From assembly GCF_001689125.2 (NCBI RefSeq), contig NZ_CP015405.2, forward strand, positions 3,079,001 through 3,143,000: a stretch of 64,000 bases of DNA, written 5' to 3'. Shown one piece after another: positions 7,830 through 16,361 of the stretch. Origin of the DNA: Blautia pseudococcoides (lineage in GTDB: Bacteria; Bacillota; Clostridia; Lachnospirales; Lachnospiraceae). A model generated the notes under the pieces. The model had not been told where the DNA came from. It worked only from the letters and a program-made list of their open reading frames with translations, and did not search any database. The translations under genes were made by a program, and so were the position numbers. The stretch's first letter is position 1, and the number at the start of each line of letters is the position of its first letter.

Positions 7830-9131
7830 TCAGTTGCCGTTTGCCTCGTTAAATGCCTTCTCCAAAGCCGGATAATACTCCTCCATGGCTTCCTCTGCCG
7901 TCTTGCCGTCAATGGTCACTGACTGCCAAATCTGTGTATACACATCACCGGCTGCTGAAAATGCACCGCCCCATATATTCAGTTTTGCATCGGCCAGTCC
8001 GTCAAGAAATGCGCTGTTTTTGATCGGTCCATACTCTAAATCCTTATAATATGTCTCTGCGATATTTTTGCAGGATGTAAGACCGATCTTACTGGTTTCT
8101 TTTGCCATATCTTCATTTGCATACGCTGCTTCTTTTAAGAAAGTCCAGGCTGCATCCTTGTTCTTTGAAGTTTTCAGCATGGCATAGCCGGTTGCGTACA
8201 TAAGGTTGTTCTTTCCGTTTTCCACTTTCGGCATAGAAACCGCATCCCATGCAAAATTATCTCCCACTTCCTCTGCGATCAGCTTTGTCTCAAATCCGCC
8301 CAGTGTATACATAGCCGCGTGTCCAGATACAAATAACTGTTCCTTCGGAAGGCTTTTTGCTGCTGTGTCATCCGGCATTGCCTTGCTCTGAACCAAATCT
8401 CCGAATAAATTCAGTCCGTCTTTTACTTCCTGGCTGTTGACTTCACACGTCTTTAGATCATCTGCGTATGCACTTCCGCCTTTGCAGATCACAGACAAGC
8501 CTGCGTCAATCCAATGGTTTACCATTCCATAGGTGGCATCCGCCCCTTCTCCTCCGGCAAACTTTTTAGCGGTTTCTGCCAGGTCATCCCAGGTCCAGTC
8601 ATCGGTAGGATATTCTACACCAAACTTATCAAACATATCCTTGTTATAGGCCAGGACAAAAACATTCTCCAATAAAGGCATAGCCTCCAGCTTACCATCC
8701 GGGCGGAAATACGGCTCGATCATTCCCTCTGTTATCACGGATTTGAGGTCAACGCCTTCTTTTTCCACATAAGGATTAAGGTCTTCATAATATTCCGTAT
8801 ATAAACCGTAATAATCCGGGGACATCTGGATAACATCCGGGCCGGTGCCTGCAGACAATGCTGCTGTCATCTTCTGGTCCCATACGTGGTCAGCTGTGGG
8901 GATCACAGAATGTTCAACCTCGATTTCCGGATGTGCTTTCTGAAACGCCTCCACCATGGTTTCTCTTGATTTCTTCTCCTCATCTGCTCCCCAGGACCAG
9001 ATCACCAGTTTTTCCTTTTCCTTGCCATCTGCTGTTTTTGCGGCTTCCTTATCAGAATTGCCTCCACAGGCAGTTAATCCTGCAAGCATAACGCCAACCA
9101 TACCCAATGCTGCCAATTTTTTTAATTTCAT
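7830..9131 (-). CDS. Sugar ABC transporter substrate-binding lipoprotein
   Basis: 433 aa family 1 extracellular solute-binding protein. The signal sequence is MKLKKLAALGMVGVMLAGL with lipobox LTAC, so Cys22 is lipidated and anchors the protein outside the membrane. The mature part has the usual two-lobe pattern: LVIWSWG, the HPEIEVEHSVIPTADHVWDQKM segment, and AALSAGTGPDVIQMSP. The start at 9131 is set by GGAGGT 6 nt upstream rather than by the ATG 18 nt further out. It is the first gene of the operon that encodes two permeases and a GH43 glycosidase, so a xylo- or arabino-oligosaccharide is the likely ligand. Confidence 0.93.
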   Translation of the reverse strand: MKLKKLAALGMVGVMLAGLTACGGNSDKEAAKTADGKEKEKLVIWSWGADEEKKSRETMVEAFQKAHPEIEVEHSVIPTADHVWDQKMTAALSAGTGPDVIQMSPDYYGLYTEYYEDLNPYVEKEGVDLKSVITEGMIEPYFRPDGKLEAMPLLENVFVLAYNKDMFDKFGVEYPTDDWTWDDLAETAKKFAGGEGADATYGMVNHWIDAGLSVICKGGSAYADDLKTCEVNSQEVKDGLNLFGDLVQSKAMPDDTAAKSLPKEQLFVSGHAAMYTLGGFETKLIAEEVGDNFAWDAVSMPKVENGKNNLMYATGYAMLKTSKNKDAAWTFLKEAAYANEDMAKETSKIGLTSCKNIAETYYKDLEYGPIKNSAFLDGLADAKLNIWGGAFSAAGDVYTQIWQSVTIDGKTAEEAMEEYYPALEKAFNEANGN

Positions 9132-9224
9132 CTTTCTACCTCCATCCATATTTATGTAAATTTATTTATACACCAAAGCTGCGCGCTGTACTTTGATATA
9201 TGTTCCTGATCATGTAAAGACCTG

Positions 9225-10307
9225 CTAAACAGATGCCATATTTTTTACGGTCTCTCCCTCCAGGATTTTAAAAGGAGAGTAATTCATATATTTATATTTG
9301 TTGCCTTCTAATACATTTATCAAAACATCTACACATTCCGCTCCCTGTCGTTCCGGGTAGATGGCCATTGTTGTCAGTTTCGGCTCATATCTTTCTCTTG
9401 TAAAAAGTCCGTCGATCCCTATAACGGAAACATCTTCGGGCACCCTGAATCCCAGAGATTTTAATTCTTCCATCATTCCAAATGCCATATCATCATTAAA
9501 ACAGATGATGGCTGTGGGCTTATGCGCAGACGCCTGATACATCCTGGCTGCCCTTCTTCCTATGAAAAACAGATCCAGGTAAACAAACCCTTCCGCTTCA
9601 CAGCTGAAATCCTTTTGACTGCTGTTCTTTGGTGTTTCCGTCTTTTCCAGATCTCCCTGTACATCCAGGATATATTTTCTGTATTCTTTCCCTATTTCCA
9701 GCATCATCCGTTCCTTCCAGTAACGGTAACGGAGATTTGCGTAGCCTTCATTAAACGGAAGCGCCATACCGATTTTTCGATGGCCTTTTTTCCAGAGATA
9801 GTCAATCGCCGTATTGATAACTTTTCTATTATCAATAATAACTGCCGGCATGGGTTTCGCAAAAACCGCTGATGGATCAAAACTTGCCGTGACGGTTGGC
9901 AGGTAATAGTTTTTGCCGATACTTTCCGCATATGCCTGTGCCACCGACTCCGTAGGGAAAAGCGCACCGTCCGCTAATGTCTTTTTCACCATCTCGAAAT
10001 CCCGTTCATTCATGATAGCCAGAACATGATATCCCTTTTTTTCAGCTTCCCTGGCCATGCCATGGTACATCTGGTTATAATACGTTCCGGTAAGGTCTCC
10101 GCAGAAAAACAACAGCTGGTACGTTTTTTTCTGCTGCAATGCCATGGCTACAGGGTTTGGCATATACCCTACACGGTTAGCGATCTCCAAAATTCTTTTC
10201 TTTTTTTCGTTGTCTACATATCCGCTGTTGTTAAGTGCTCTCGAGACCACAGACACCGAAACACCGGCCTCTTTCGCTATGTCCTTCCTGGTAACATTTT
10301 TTCCCAT
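9225..10307 (-). CDS. LacI family transcriptional regulator
   Basis: 360 aa. N-terminal LacI helix-turn-helix (VTRKDIAKEAGVSVSVVSRA) with the hinge helix VGYMPNPVAMAL, then a periplasmic-binding-protein-like effector domain ending in GIDGLFTRERYEPKLTT. It lies directly upstream of, and in the same direction as, the binding protein, permease and GH43 genes, so it probably senses the imported sugar and represses that operon. Two palindromes just upstream of its own start are candidate autoregulatory sites. The ribosome-binding site before the start is weak (AAGG). An insertion with EKTETPKNSSQKD in the effector domain is unusual for the family. Confidence 0.93.
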   Translation of the reverse strand: MGKNVTRKDIAKEAGVSVSVVSRALNNSGYVDNEKKKRILEIANRVGYMPNPVAMALQQKKTYQLLFFCGDLTGTYYNQMYHGMAREAEKKGYHVLAIMNERDFEMVKKTLADGALFPTESVAQAYAESIGKNYYLPTVTASFDPSAVFAKPMPAVIIDNRKVINTAIDYLWKKGHRKIGMALPFNEGYANLRYRYWKERMMLEIGKEYRKYILDVQGDLEKTETPKNSSQKDFSCEAEGFVYLDLFFIGRRAARMYQASAHKPTAIICFNDDMAFGMMEELKSLGFRVPEDVSVIGIDGLFTRERYEPKLTTMAIYPERQGAECVDVLINVLEGNKYKYMNYSPFKILEGETVKNMASV

Positions 10308-10329
10308 GCCTTACTTTCTTGTTCATTTT

Positions 10330-10362
10330 GTGTAATATACACTATTTGTATAGTCACTATAC
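10330..10362 (-). promoter_or_regulatory. Palindromic operator candidates upstream of the lacI-type gene
   Basis: GTATAGTCACTATAC (10348-10362) is a perfect odd-length palindrome. GTGTAATATACAC (10330-10342) has perfect 5-bp arms. Both lie 20-55 bp before the regulator's start codon, where an autoregulatory operator is expected. They lack the central CG typical of LacI-family operators, so assignment to this regulator is uncertain. Confidence 0.4.
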
Positions 10363-10644
10363 TATATGCTGAGGCCAAAATCTTCAATATGGAAAAATAT
10401 GGTCACGCGTCCACATGGGCAAGTTGATCACTGCTCACTCTGTTCTCCCCAAAACGCCTTACAGCTTCCCTTTTCCCCACCCCGCCCCAGCTTCCCATAT
10501 ATTTTTTAACAGGGGATGGATGGCTGAACTGCCGGGGAACCCGGACCGTCTGCCTTCCTTTTCATAATCTGATGGAGATAGGGTATTACGGATACCCGGC
10601 CCCAAGCTTTTATTGTATAAAAGAGTCAGGATAACTTTTATATA

Positions 10645-10951
10645 ACAAAAAAACTCATGGTATTTTGCTTACAATGTCTGTAAACAATACCACGAGTCTT
10701 CCATTCTTAAAGAAAACCGCATTTCTCAAAGCAGGACATCTGTCCTGCTTCATCCGCTTCCTATAATCATGAATAAAAGCACAGCAAAAAATGCTGTGCC
10801 CCTGCTCCCGGTGTGTTTTGTTTCCTGTAAGCAAAATAAATCTGTACAACAACAAAAGAGTCATCTCTACGGCAACCCTTCTGTGTATTTAATTATACAT
10901 TTGATTTATTTTCCTGCTACAATGGACACACACACCTCCTATTTCTTTCTA
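10645..10951 (-). ncRNA. Candidate structured RNA, about 300 nt
   Basis: A minus-strand transcription unit without a convincing coding gene. It starts at a consensus promoter (10958-10985) and ends at a strong intrinsic terminator (10653-10697). Two more perfect hairpins lie between: GCACAGCA/TGCTGTGC (10779-10786 with 10792-10799) and AAGCAGGACA/TGTCCTGCTT (10729-10738 with 10741-10750). A 13-nt segment at 10827-10839 is the exact complement of 10661-10673, the 3' arm of the terminator on this strand. The same 3' arm could therefore pair either locally or with the distant segment, enclosing the other two hairpins. A small 69-codon frame (10655-10864) spans it but lacks a ribosome-binding site. 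Function unknown. Confidence 0.5.
10653..10697 (-). terminator. Long intrinsic terminator of the candidate RNA
   Basis: The arms at 10653-10673 and 10679-10697 form a stem of about 19 bp with a 5-nt loop and a 2-nt bulge. A run of seven T follows on the minus strand. The two non-Watson-Crick positions are G-U pairs in minus-strand RNA but A-C mismatches in plus-strand RNA, which fixes the direction of transcription. Confidence 0.75.
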
Positions 10952-10957
10952 CTGGTA

Positions 10958-10985
10958 ATTATAGACTGTTATCTCCTTATGTCAA
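10958..10985 (-). promoter_or_regulatory. Consensus sigma-A promoter of the candidate RNA
   Basis: On the minus strand, a perfect TTGACA (10980-10985) and a perfect TATAAT (10958-10963) are separated by 16 bp. Transcription should start near 10951. An AGGAGG (10935-10940) follows shortly after, with GTG codons 1-5 nt downstream that would encode only peptides of 4-14 residues. It could be a leader peptide or chance. Confidence 0.8.
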
Positions 10986-11133
10986 GTCCATGACAAAACA
11001 TTTCATCCTGCTAATTTATGGCAATCTGGCGCTGTCACGCCATCCGTGTCAGGAAACATCGCAGCAGTGCTGCATATTTATTCAGTCCACAAGGCGGCGG
11101 GGAAAGCAGAGCGGTTCCTCCGCGGGCAGATTT
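10986..11133. other. Intergenic region downstream of the AraC gene
   Basis: No gene, repeat or clear terminator is seen in this stretch between the AraC gene stop codon and the promoter of the candidate RNA. Confidence 0.3.
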
Positions 11134-12009
11134 TCAATTTTTCCCTTTTGCAGCCCAAAGGTTTCTGTATTCCCTGGGCGTCATTTTCACAATCCTCTTA
11201 AACACACTGTTGAAAAACTTCTTATCCTCATACCCCACCGCCTGGGCGATCTCTCCAATCCGCATATCACTGCCCGCCAGAAGCCGGCAGCTCTTCTCTA
11301 TTCTGACCTTCTGCAGATATTCACGGAAGGAAAGCCCTGTCTCCTGCCGGAAAATCCTGCTGATATAGGACAAGGAATAGTGATACTGTCTGCAGAATGC
11401 CCCCAGGTTGACATAATCCTGATAATTCCTGTCAACGTACTGAATCACATCCAGCACTGCCCTGTGTTTTGGATGCTTTTGCTTCTCATGAATGCCTTTT
11501 CGCAGGGTGAGTATGAGCAGCTCGATCAGTCTGCACCGGAATACCTCTGCATACCCCTCTTCTTTCTCCTCATACTCCTCCAGCATACCCATGATCAGTT
11601 GTTTGATCCGTCCGTTCTCATCATGGAAGATACGGTCTACAGGTGTTTCACCCGGTATGGATGTATAATAGCGGATCAGGCAGCCGTGCAGCAGTTCATC
11701 CAGAGAACGACACCCTGTCAGCGTCTCATCTATCACCTCAGGCAGAAAGATACAGTTGATCAGTGTAAAATCCGAACTTCTGGAATAGCTGTGCACGCTT
11801 CCATAGTCTACAATAAAATAATCCCCCTCTGTGAGCATTCCCTCTGCCGAATTGAGCGTATGCACTGCTGTTCCCTTCACCACATACACCAACTCAAAAA
11901 AATCATGGGTATGGCTCTCCATATCCGTCTGCCGGTATGGCATCATGACCAGCCGCTCCTGCTCCTCCTTTGAAACCTCCCTGATATGGATCGTTGCCGC
12001 TTTATCCAT
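11134..12009 (-). CDS. AraC family transcriptional regulator next to the rhamnosidase gene
   Basis: 291 aa. The N-terminal cupin-like sensor domain (HTHDFFELVYVVKGTAVHTL and EGDYFIVDYGSVHSY, residues about 33-80) is followed by a C-terminal double helix-turn-helix (about 190-285). The latter includes LGAFCRQYHYSLSYISRIFR and the AraC signature IGEIAQAVGYEDKKFFNSVFK. It is divergent from the GH78 gene across a 136-bp shared promoter region and is therefore its probable activator, responding to rhamnose or a rhamnoside. GGGGGTG lies 9 nt before the ATG. Confidence 0.92.
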   Translation of the reverse strand: MDKAATIHIREVSKEEQERLVMMPYRQTDMESHTHDFFELVYVVKGTAVHTLNSAEGMLTEGDYFIVDYGSVHSYSRSSDFTLINCIFLPEVIDETLTGCRSLDELLHGCLIRYYTSIPGETPVDRIFHDENGRIKQLIMGMLEEYEEKEEGYAEVFRCRLIELLILTLRKGIHEKQKHPKHRAVLDVIQYVDRNYQDYVNLGAFCRQYHYSLSYISRIFRQETGLSFREYLQKVRIEKSCRLLAGSDMRIGEIAQAVGYEDKKFFNSVFKRIVKMTPREYRNLWAAKGKN

Positions 12010-12087
12010 AAGGCAAATTCACCCCCTATTTTAGTTAAAAACAGGTGTTTTTTTTCATTCTATTCTCTGGTATCATGATAGTCAAGA

Positions 12088-12114
12088 GAAACTGTAAGAA
12101 TTCTGAACAGTTAC
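12088..12114. repeat. 27-nt imperfect palindrome, short copy of the interspersed repeat
   Basis: A hairpin with arms AAACTGT and ACAGTT around an AAGAATTCTGA core. About 20 of 27 positions match the end of the 134-bp element at 16209-16342, in reverse orientation. It sits in the leader of the GH78 gene, 32 bp before its start codon. Confidence 0.5.
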
Positions 12115-12145
12115 CGTCAAGAAAAGACAAACGGAGGTATTTTAA

Positions 12146-14362
12146 ATGGAATGGTATGCAAAATGGATCAAACCACAGACGGAAACAGGTGATATCTGCC
12201 CCCTGTTCCAAAAATCTTTCTTCCTGAAAAAGCCGGTAAAGGCAGCAGCACTTTATATAACAGCTCTCGGTACCTACGAAGCGGAGCTGAACAAAACCCG
12301 GATAGGAGATTTTATACTTGCCCCAGGGTGGACTTCTTATCAAAAACGGCTTCAGTATCAGGCTTATGACGTTACAAATCTGGTAAAAGAAAACAACCAA
12401 CTCTCCGTCACCGTAGGAAAAGGCTGGTACCGAAGTCCCATGCCGGGCTGGAGCAGATCATCCGTGCAGGAGGAGCTTAAAAAAAGCCCTGCGGGACTTC
12501 TCGCGCAACTGGAGATCACGTATGAGGACGGTTCCACGGAGTACATGGCAACGGATGAGACCTGGACGTTTACAGACAGCCCTGTCCGCTTTTCAGAAAT
12601 ATACGACGGCGAGATTTTTGATGCCTCCCTGGCATACGGCTGTGCACCCGGATGCAGCAGCACCCAGGGTCATGGATCCGGCAGACCGGTATGTGAATTT
12701 GAAGGCCCGTCACATACCTTGATCCCCCAGCAGGGTGAGGAAATCCGGGAGCAGGAAAGGCTTTCTCCCATTGGGATATTTACCACTCCAAAAGGAGAGA
12801 CCGTGGTGGATTTCGGACAAGATATCACAGGTTATGTGGAAATCAGCCTTACCGCAAAGGCCGGAGAAAAAGTAGCGCTCTCCCACGCAGAAGTTCTGGA
12901 TAAAGAAGGATGTTTTTACACAGAGAATTACCGAAGCGCCAAAGCGCAGTATTTATATATCTGCCGTGACGGTCAGCAGTCTTATAAGCCAAAACTTACG
13001 TTCTTCGGTTTCCGCTATGTACGGATCGACCAGTATCCGGGCGGCCCTTGTGCGGCAAAACCGGAAAATTTCACAGCCGTGGTGATACATTCCGCAATGC
13101 GGCGGACCGGATATTTTAACTGTTCCAATCCCCTTTTGAATCAGCTTTTTGACAATGTCATCTGGGGACAGAAGGGAAATTTTGTGGACGTTCCCACAGA
13201 CTGTCCCCAGAGGGACGAACGTCTTGGATGGACCGGAGATGCGCAGGTGTTCATCCGCACAGCCTGCATGAATTATGACGCAGAAAAATTTTATACAAAA
13301 TGGCTGTCAGATATGGCGGCAGACCAGGGGGAGGACGGAAGGGTAGGCCATGTGATCCCCGATCTGCTCTCCGAAGAACCCGCCAGCTCTGCCTGGGGTG
13401 ATGCGGCAGCCATCTGCCCCTGGGAACTCTATCTGGCATACGGAAACAAGGAATTGTTATCCTCCCAGTTTACCCTCATGAAGAAATGGATCTCCTATAT
13501 TTCTTCCCATACCACAACCCCATATCTGTGGACCGGAGGCACACACTACGGAGACTGGCTGGGCCTGGATGCGCCTGTGGGAAGCTATAAAGGTTCCACC
13601 CGGGAGGATTTTATCGCCTCCGCATTTTATGCATATTCCACATGGCTGGTCATGGAAGCCGGAAAGGTGCTGGGGGAGGATATCACAGAATATGAAACCC
13701 TTTACACTGAAATTGTATCTGCCTTCCGCACCGCCTTCCCGGAATACAAAACCCAGACCGAGTGTATTTTGGCTGCCCGCTTCGGCCTTGCCAAAGACTG
13801 CCAGGCAGCTGCGGATCAGCTTGCTGCCATGGTCAAAGAGTGCGGTATCCGGCTTCAGACCGGCTTTGTGGGAACGCCTTATATCCTGCATACCCTGAGC
13901 GAATACGGCTATTCCCACCTGGCCTACAGCCTGTTGCTGAAGGAAGACTACCCCTCCTGGCTGTATCCTGTGACCAAAGGCGCCACTACGATCTGGGAAC
14001 ACTGGGACGGCATTATGCCTGACGGCAATTTCTGGAGCGCGGATATGAACTCTTTCAACCACTACGCTTACGGCTCTGTGGCTGACTGGATTTACAGTGT
14101 GGCCGGGGGGATCCAAAGGCTTGCTGCATTCCCGGGCTATGAAAAAGTGAGTATTGCCCCCATCCCCGACAAAAGGCTTGACTGGCTGTCAGTATCCCTG
14201 GATACACGCCATGGAAAAATAACTTCCTCCTGGAAAAAAGCGGGGGATGTGTGGCGCTATGAGATCACGACTCCGGTGGATGCGGTTGTGATGATCGCGG
14301 GGAAGGAACGGGAAGTCGGCAAAGGGACCCATCTGTTCTATAGTAAAATAGAAACCATCTGA
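12146..14362 (+). CDS. Alpha-L-rhamnosidase, GH78
   Basis: 738 aa, cytoplasmic. The N-terminal beta-sandwich domains (residues about 1-310) include YITALGTYEAELNKTRIGD and APGWTSYQKRLQYQAYDVT. The (alpha/alpha)6 catalytic barrel follows, with the family signatures DVPTDCPQRDERLGWTGDAQ (about 350-370), which carries the catalytic acidic residues, and GATTIWEHWDG with its conserved Glu. FNHYAYGSVADWIY and a C-terminal beta-sandwich complete the protein. It is shorter than many GH78 proteins because the extra N-terminal module is missing. It removes terminal L-rhamnose from plant glycosides or polysaccharides. CGGAGG 9 nt upstream supports the start. Confidence 0.95.
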   Translation: MEWYAKWIKPQTETGDICPLFQKSFFLKKPVKAAALYITALGTYEAELNKTRIGDFILAPGWTSYQKRLQYQAYDVTNLVKENNQLSVTVGKGWYRSPMPGWSRSSVQEELKKSPAGLLAQLEITYEDGSTEYMATDETWTFTDSPVRFSEIYDGEIFDASLAYGCAPGCSSTQGHGSGRPVCEFEGPSHTLIPQQGEEIREQERLSPIGIFTTPKGETVVDFGQDITGYVEISLTAKAGEKVALSHAEVLDKEGCFYTENYRSAKAQYLYICRDGQQSYKPKLTFFGFRYVRIDQYPGGPCAAKPENFTAVVIHSAMRRTGYFNCSNPLLNQLFDNVIWGQKGNFVDVPTDCPQRDERLGWTGDAQVFIRTACMNYDAEKFYTKWLSDMAADQGEDGRVGHVIPDLLSEEPASSAWGDAAAICPWELYLAYGNKELLSSQFTLMKKWISYISSHTTTPYLWTGGTHYGDWLGLDAPVGSYKGSTREDFIASAFYAYSTWLVMEAGKVLGEDITEYETLYTEIVSAFRTAFPEYKTQTECILAARFGLAKDCQAAADQLAAMVKECGIRLQTGFVGTPYILHTLSEYGYSHLAYSLLLKEDYPSWLYPVTKGATTIWEHWDGIMPDGNFWSADMNSFNHYAYGSVADWIYSVAGGIQRLAAFPGYEKVSIAPIPDKRLDWLSVSLDTRHGKITSSWKKAGDVWRYEITTPVDAVVMIAGKEREVGKGTHLFYSKIETI

Positions 14363-14372
14363 TATTCATCTT

Positions 14373-14426
14373 AAAAAGGGAACGGAGATACCGATTCTTA
14401 AATCGGTAGTATCCAGTTCCCTTTTT
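14373..14426. terminator. Bidirectional terminator between GH78 and GH36 genes
   Basis: Nested perfect stems AAAAAGGGAAC/GTTCCCTTTTT (14373-14383 with 14416-14426) and TACCGATT/AATCGGTA (14389-14396 with 14401-14408). T runs are present on both strands. It separates two convergent genes. Confidence 0.85.
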
Positions 14427-14427
14427 A

Positions 14428-16194
14428 TCATTCTTCCTTTATAAACTTTACCAGTCCGCCTGTAGGCACCGTAATATTGGCCATAGAAATATTTTCCCAG
14501 CTTCCCTCATCCAAGATATCGCCCCTGCAGTCTTTTATCCGGAAATCCATTCTATGATCCGCGTCCAGCTGTATGCAGACCTCCTCCTCTTTTACCCCGT
14601 GTACATAGTACATGCACTTTGATACCCGGCGCAGATCAACGGTTCTGCCTCTGCTGTACTGTACTAATATCTGTGTTTCTTCGTCCTCCACCAATACCTG
14701 AGGGTAAAGATTTTCGGGTTCCTGTGGCTTGATCTGCGATTCCTGCAGCAGCTTTTCGTTTGTCTGCATAAAGGACATCCAGAACAGCAGCATTCTTTTC
14801 ATATCTTCTGTGATATTCTCCAGACTCACGGATATCTGCACGGTAGAAAAAATTCAGCTCAATACCTGCAGCGCAGCATCCTCCGTTTTTTCCTCCTCAT
14901 GCCACATAAGCATATCCGAGTGTACAGCTGTGGCTCCGGAGAGAAGCCGCAGATCCACAATTCCAACTCTGTTGCTGATCCCGGATCCCGGACAGTCTGA
15001 GACTCTCAGCAAATTTCCGTATTTCCTGATCTGAGGGCCAATATATTTCTGCCTAAACTCAATCAGTATATCCGGGCGGACCGAGGTAAGCACCTCCTTT
15101 ACCTCCGTCAAAAGAATATCCAGCGCCTCCTGTACATCTGCACAGTCCATCCCCTCTGTAAACATAGGGCTTTCATCATAAAGGTAAAACTCGTCGATAA
15201 AATCCAGTTTCAGCCCGTCGATCCCCCAGTCCTTCACTGCTTTCAGATAGATTCCCTTCAGATACTCCCTTACCTGGGGATATCGGATATCCAGCACTCC
15301 CGCCTGCTGAAGCTCATTCCAGTACAAAAGTTTATGGCCAAACCGCTCCCAGGCCTTTGTTCTTTTCCCCACATAGGGAACAGAAAACCACATAAGGTAT
15401 TTTAGTCCCATATCCCGGACCTTTCTAACGTGCTGTGCAAAATCCGGGAACTTTTTAACAGCCGGTTCCCAGTCTCCGCAGAACGCATAGCCCCGGCTGT
15501 TATCATCTGTCTGCCAACCGTCATCCACAATAACAGAGGTAAATCCCATATCTGCTGCCAGCCTGCACTCCTTTTCCACAGTATCGGCATCTACAGACTG
15601 ATGTTTGGAGTACCAGAAGGAATAGAAGGGTTTTCTTGCCTCCCCGGGCACTTCCATCATCTGCCACTCCGGAGCAGCCTCCCACCACTTTCTCACATCC
15701 GCCAGTGTGTTCCAGTACGGCTCCTCTCTGGCAGATTCCCAAATCCTCAGTTTATACCCTTGCAGAAACAAGCCTCTTGGAAGGATCATATCAATTCGGC
15801 AGAGCATAACACCATTTTCCTCATGGATTCCATACCTCATGGCCACCTTTTGCTTTACCTCTGACAAAGCAATGGTATGCCTGTTTTCCCCTTTTCCATT
15901 AAAAAAACAAATGACCGGTGCAGAAATGGATGTCATGGATTCCACTTCAGGAAACCAGTCCGCTTTGATCGACCTGTCGAATCCACAGGACGGATACCAT
16001 CTGCCGCTTATATCCAATACGGGAAAGGAAAACTCCACTGTAATTCTGCGTTCCTCCTTTTCCCCGGCTGAGGACGTATACCGAAAATGTGCCTCTCTGC
16101 AGATCATTCCCTTTTCTTCAAACAATACTTTTACTTCAGATTTCCCGGGGAAATTATGGGATATCCTCCATGTCTTTTCACTACATCTGTTCAT
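14428..16194 (-). pseudogene. GH36 alpha-galactosidase interrupted by an in-frame TGA
   Basis: A 588-codon frame of the GH36 family. Codon 447 (14854-14856) is TGA, and the same frame continues for 141 codons with family-like sequence (QISVSLENITEDMKRMLLFW and a C-terminal beta-sandwich), so there is no frameshift. The first 446 codons hold the N-terminal domain and the barrel, with nucleophile Asp331 (DGLKLDFIDEF) and acid/base Asp400 (RVSDCPGSG). A product ending at 447 would have both catalytic residues but no C-terminal domain and is probably unstable or inactive. The start at 16194 (MNRCSEKTW) is set by AGGAGG 5 nt upstream. It is the last gene of the second ABC operon. Readthrough or a sequencing error cannot be excluded. 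Confidence 0.85.
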
Positions 16195-16208
16195 AGTTAC
16201 CTCCTGTT

Positions 16209-16342
16209 GTAACTGTTCAGTGCCTTCACAGTTACAGGCAAAAATCCATGGAGGATCATCTTCGGCCATGGGATTTCTGCTTGGCTGCGGTACGCATTCT
16301 TACGGTCAGCGCAGTGAATGCGCAGACCTACTGAATAGTTAC
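16209..16342. repeat. 134-bp MITE-like element with terminal inverted repeats and target duplication
   Basis: The ends GTAACTGTTCAGT (16209-16221) and ACTGAATAGTTAC (16330-16342) are inverted repeats matching at 12 of 13 positions. The flanks CTCCTGTT (16201-16208 and 16343-16350) are identical direct repeats. The direct repeat extends to 16 bp (ATAGTTACCTCCTGTT) because the element end resembles the flank. The interior has further hairpins (CCATGG pair, GCGCA/TGCGC) and no coding capacity. It separates the last permease gene from the GH36 gene and has duplicated the GH36 ribosome-binding site. Related 27-nt copies occur at 12088 and 46845. Confidence 0.7.
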
Positions 16343-16361
16343 CTCCTGTTCCATATTATTT

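Noticed and set aside
10655..10864. 69-codon minus-strand ORF
   Set aside because: No SD, composition reflects the hairpins of the candidate RNA, and its end falls inside the terminator stem.
10990..11973. 327-codon plus-strand frame opposite the AraC gene
   Set aside because: Antisense shadow of a clear AraC regulator; Cys/His-rich low-quality protein with no domain.
14854..14856. Selenocysteine at the GH36 TGA
   Set aside because: GH36 has no catalytic Cys here, the site is not conserved as Cys in the family, and no SECIS-like hairpin directly follows the codon.
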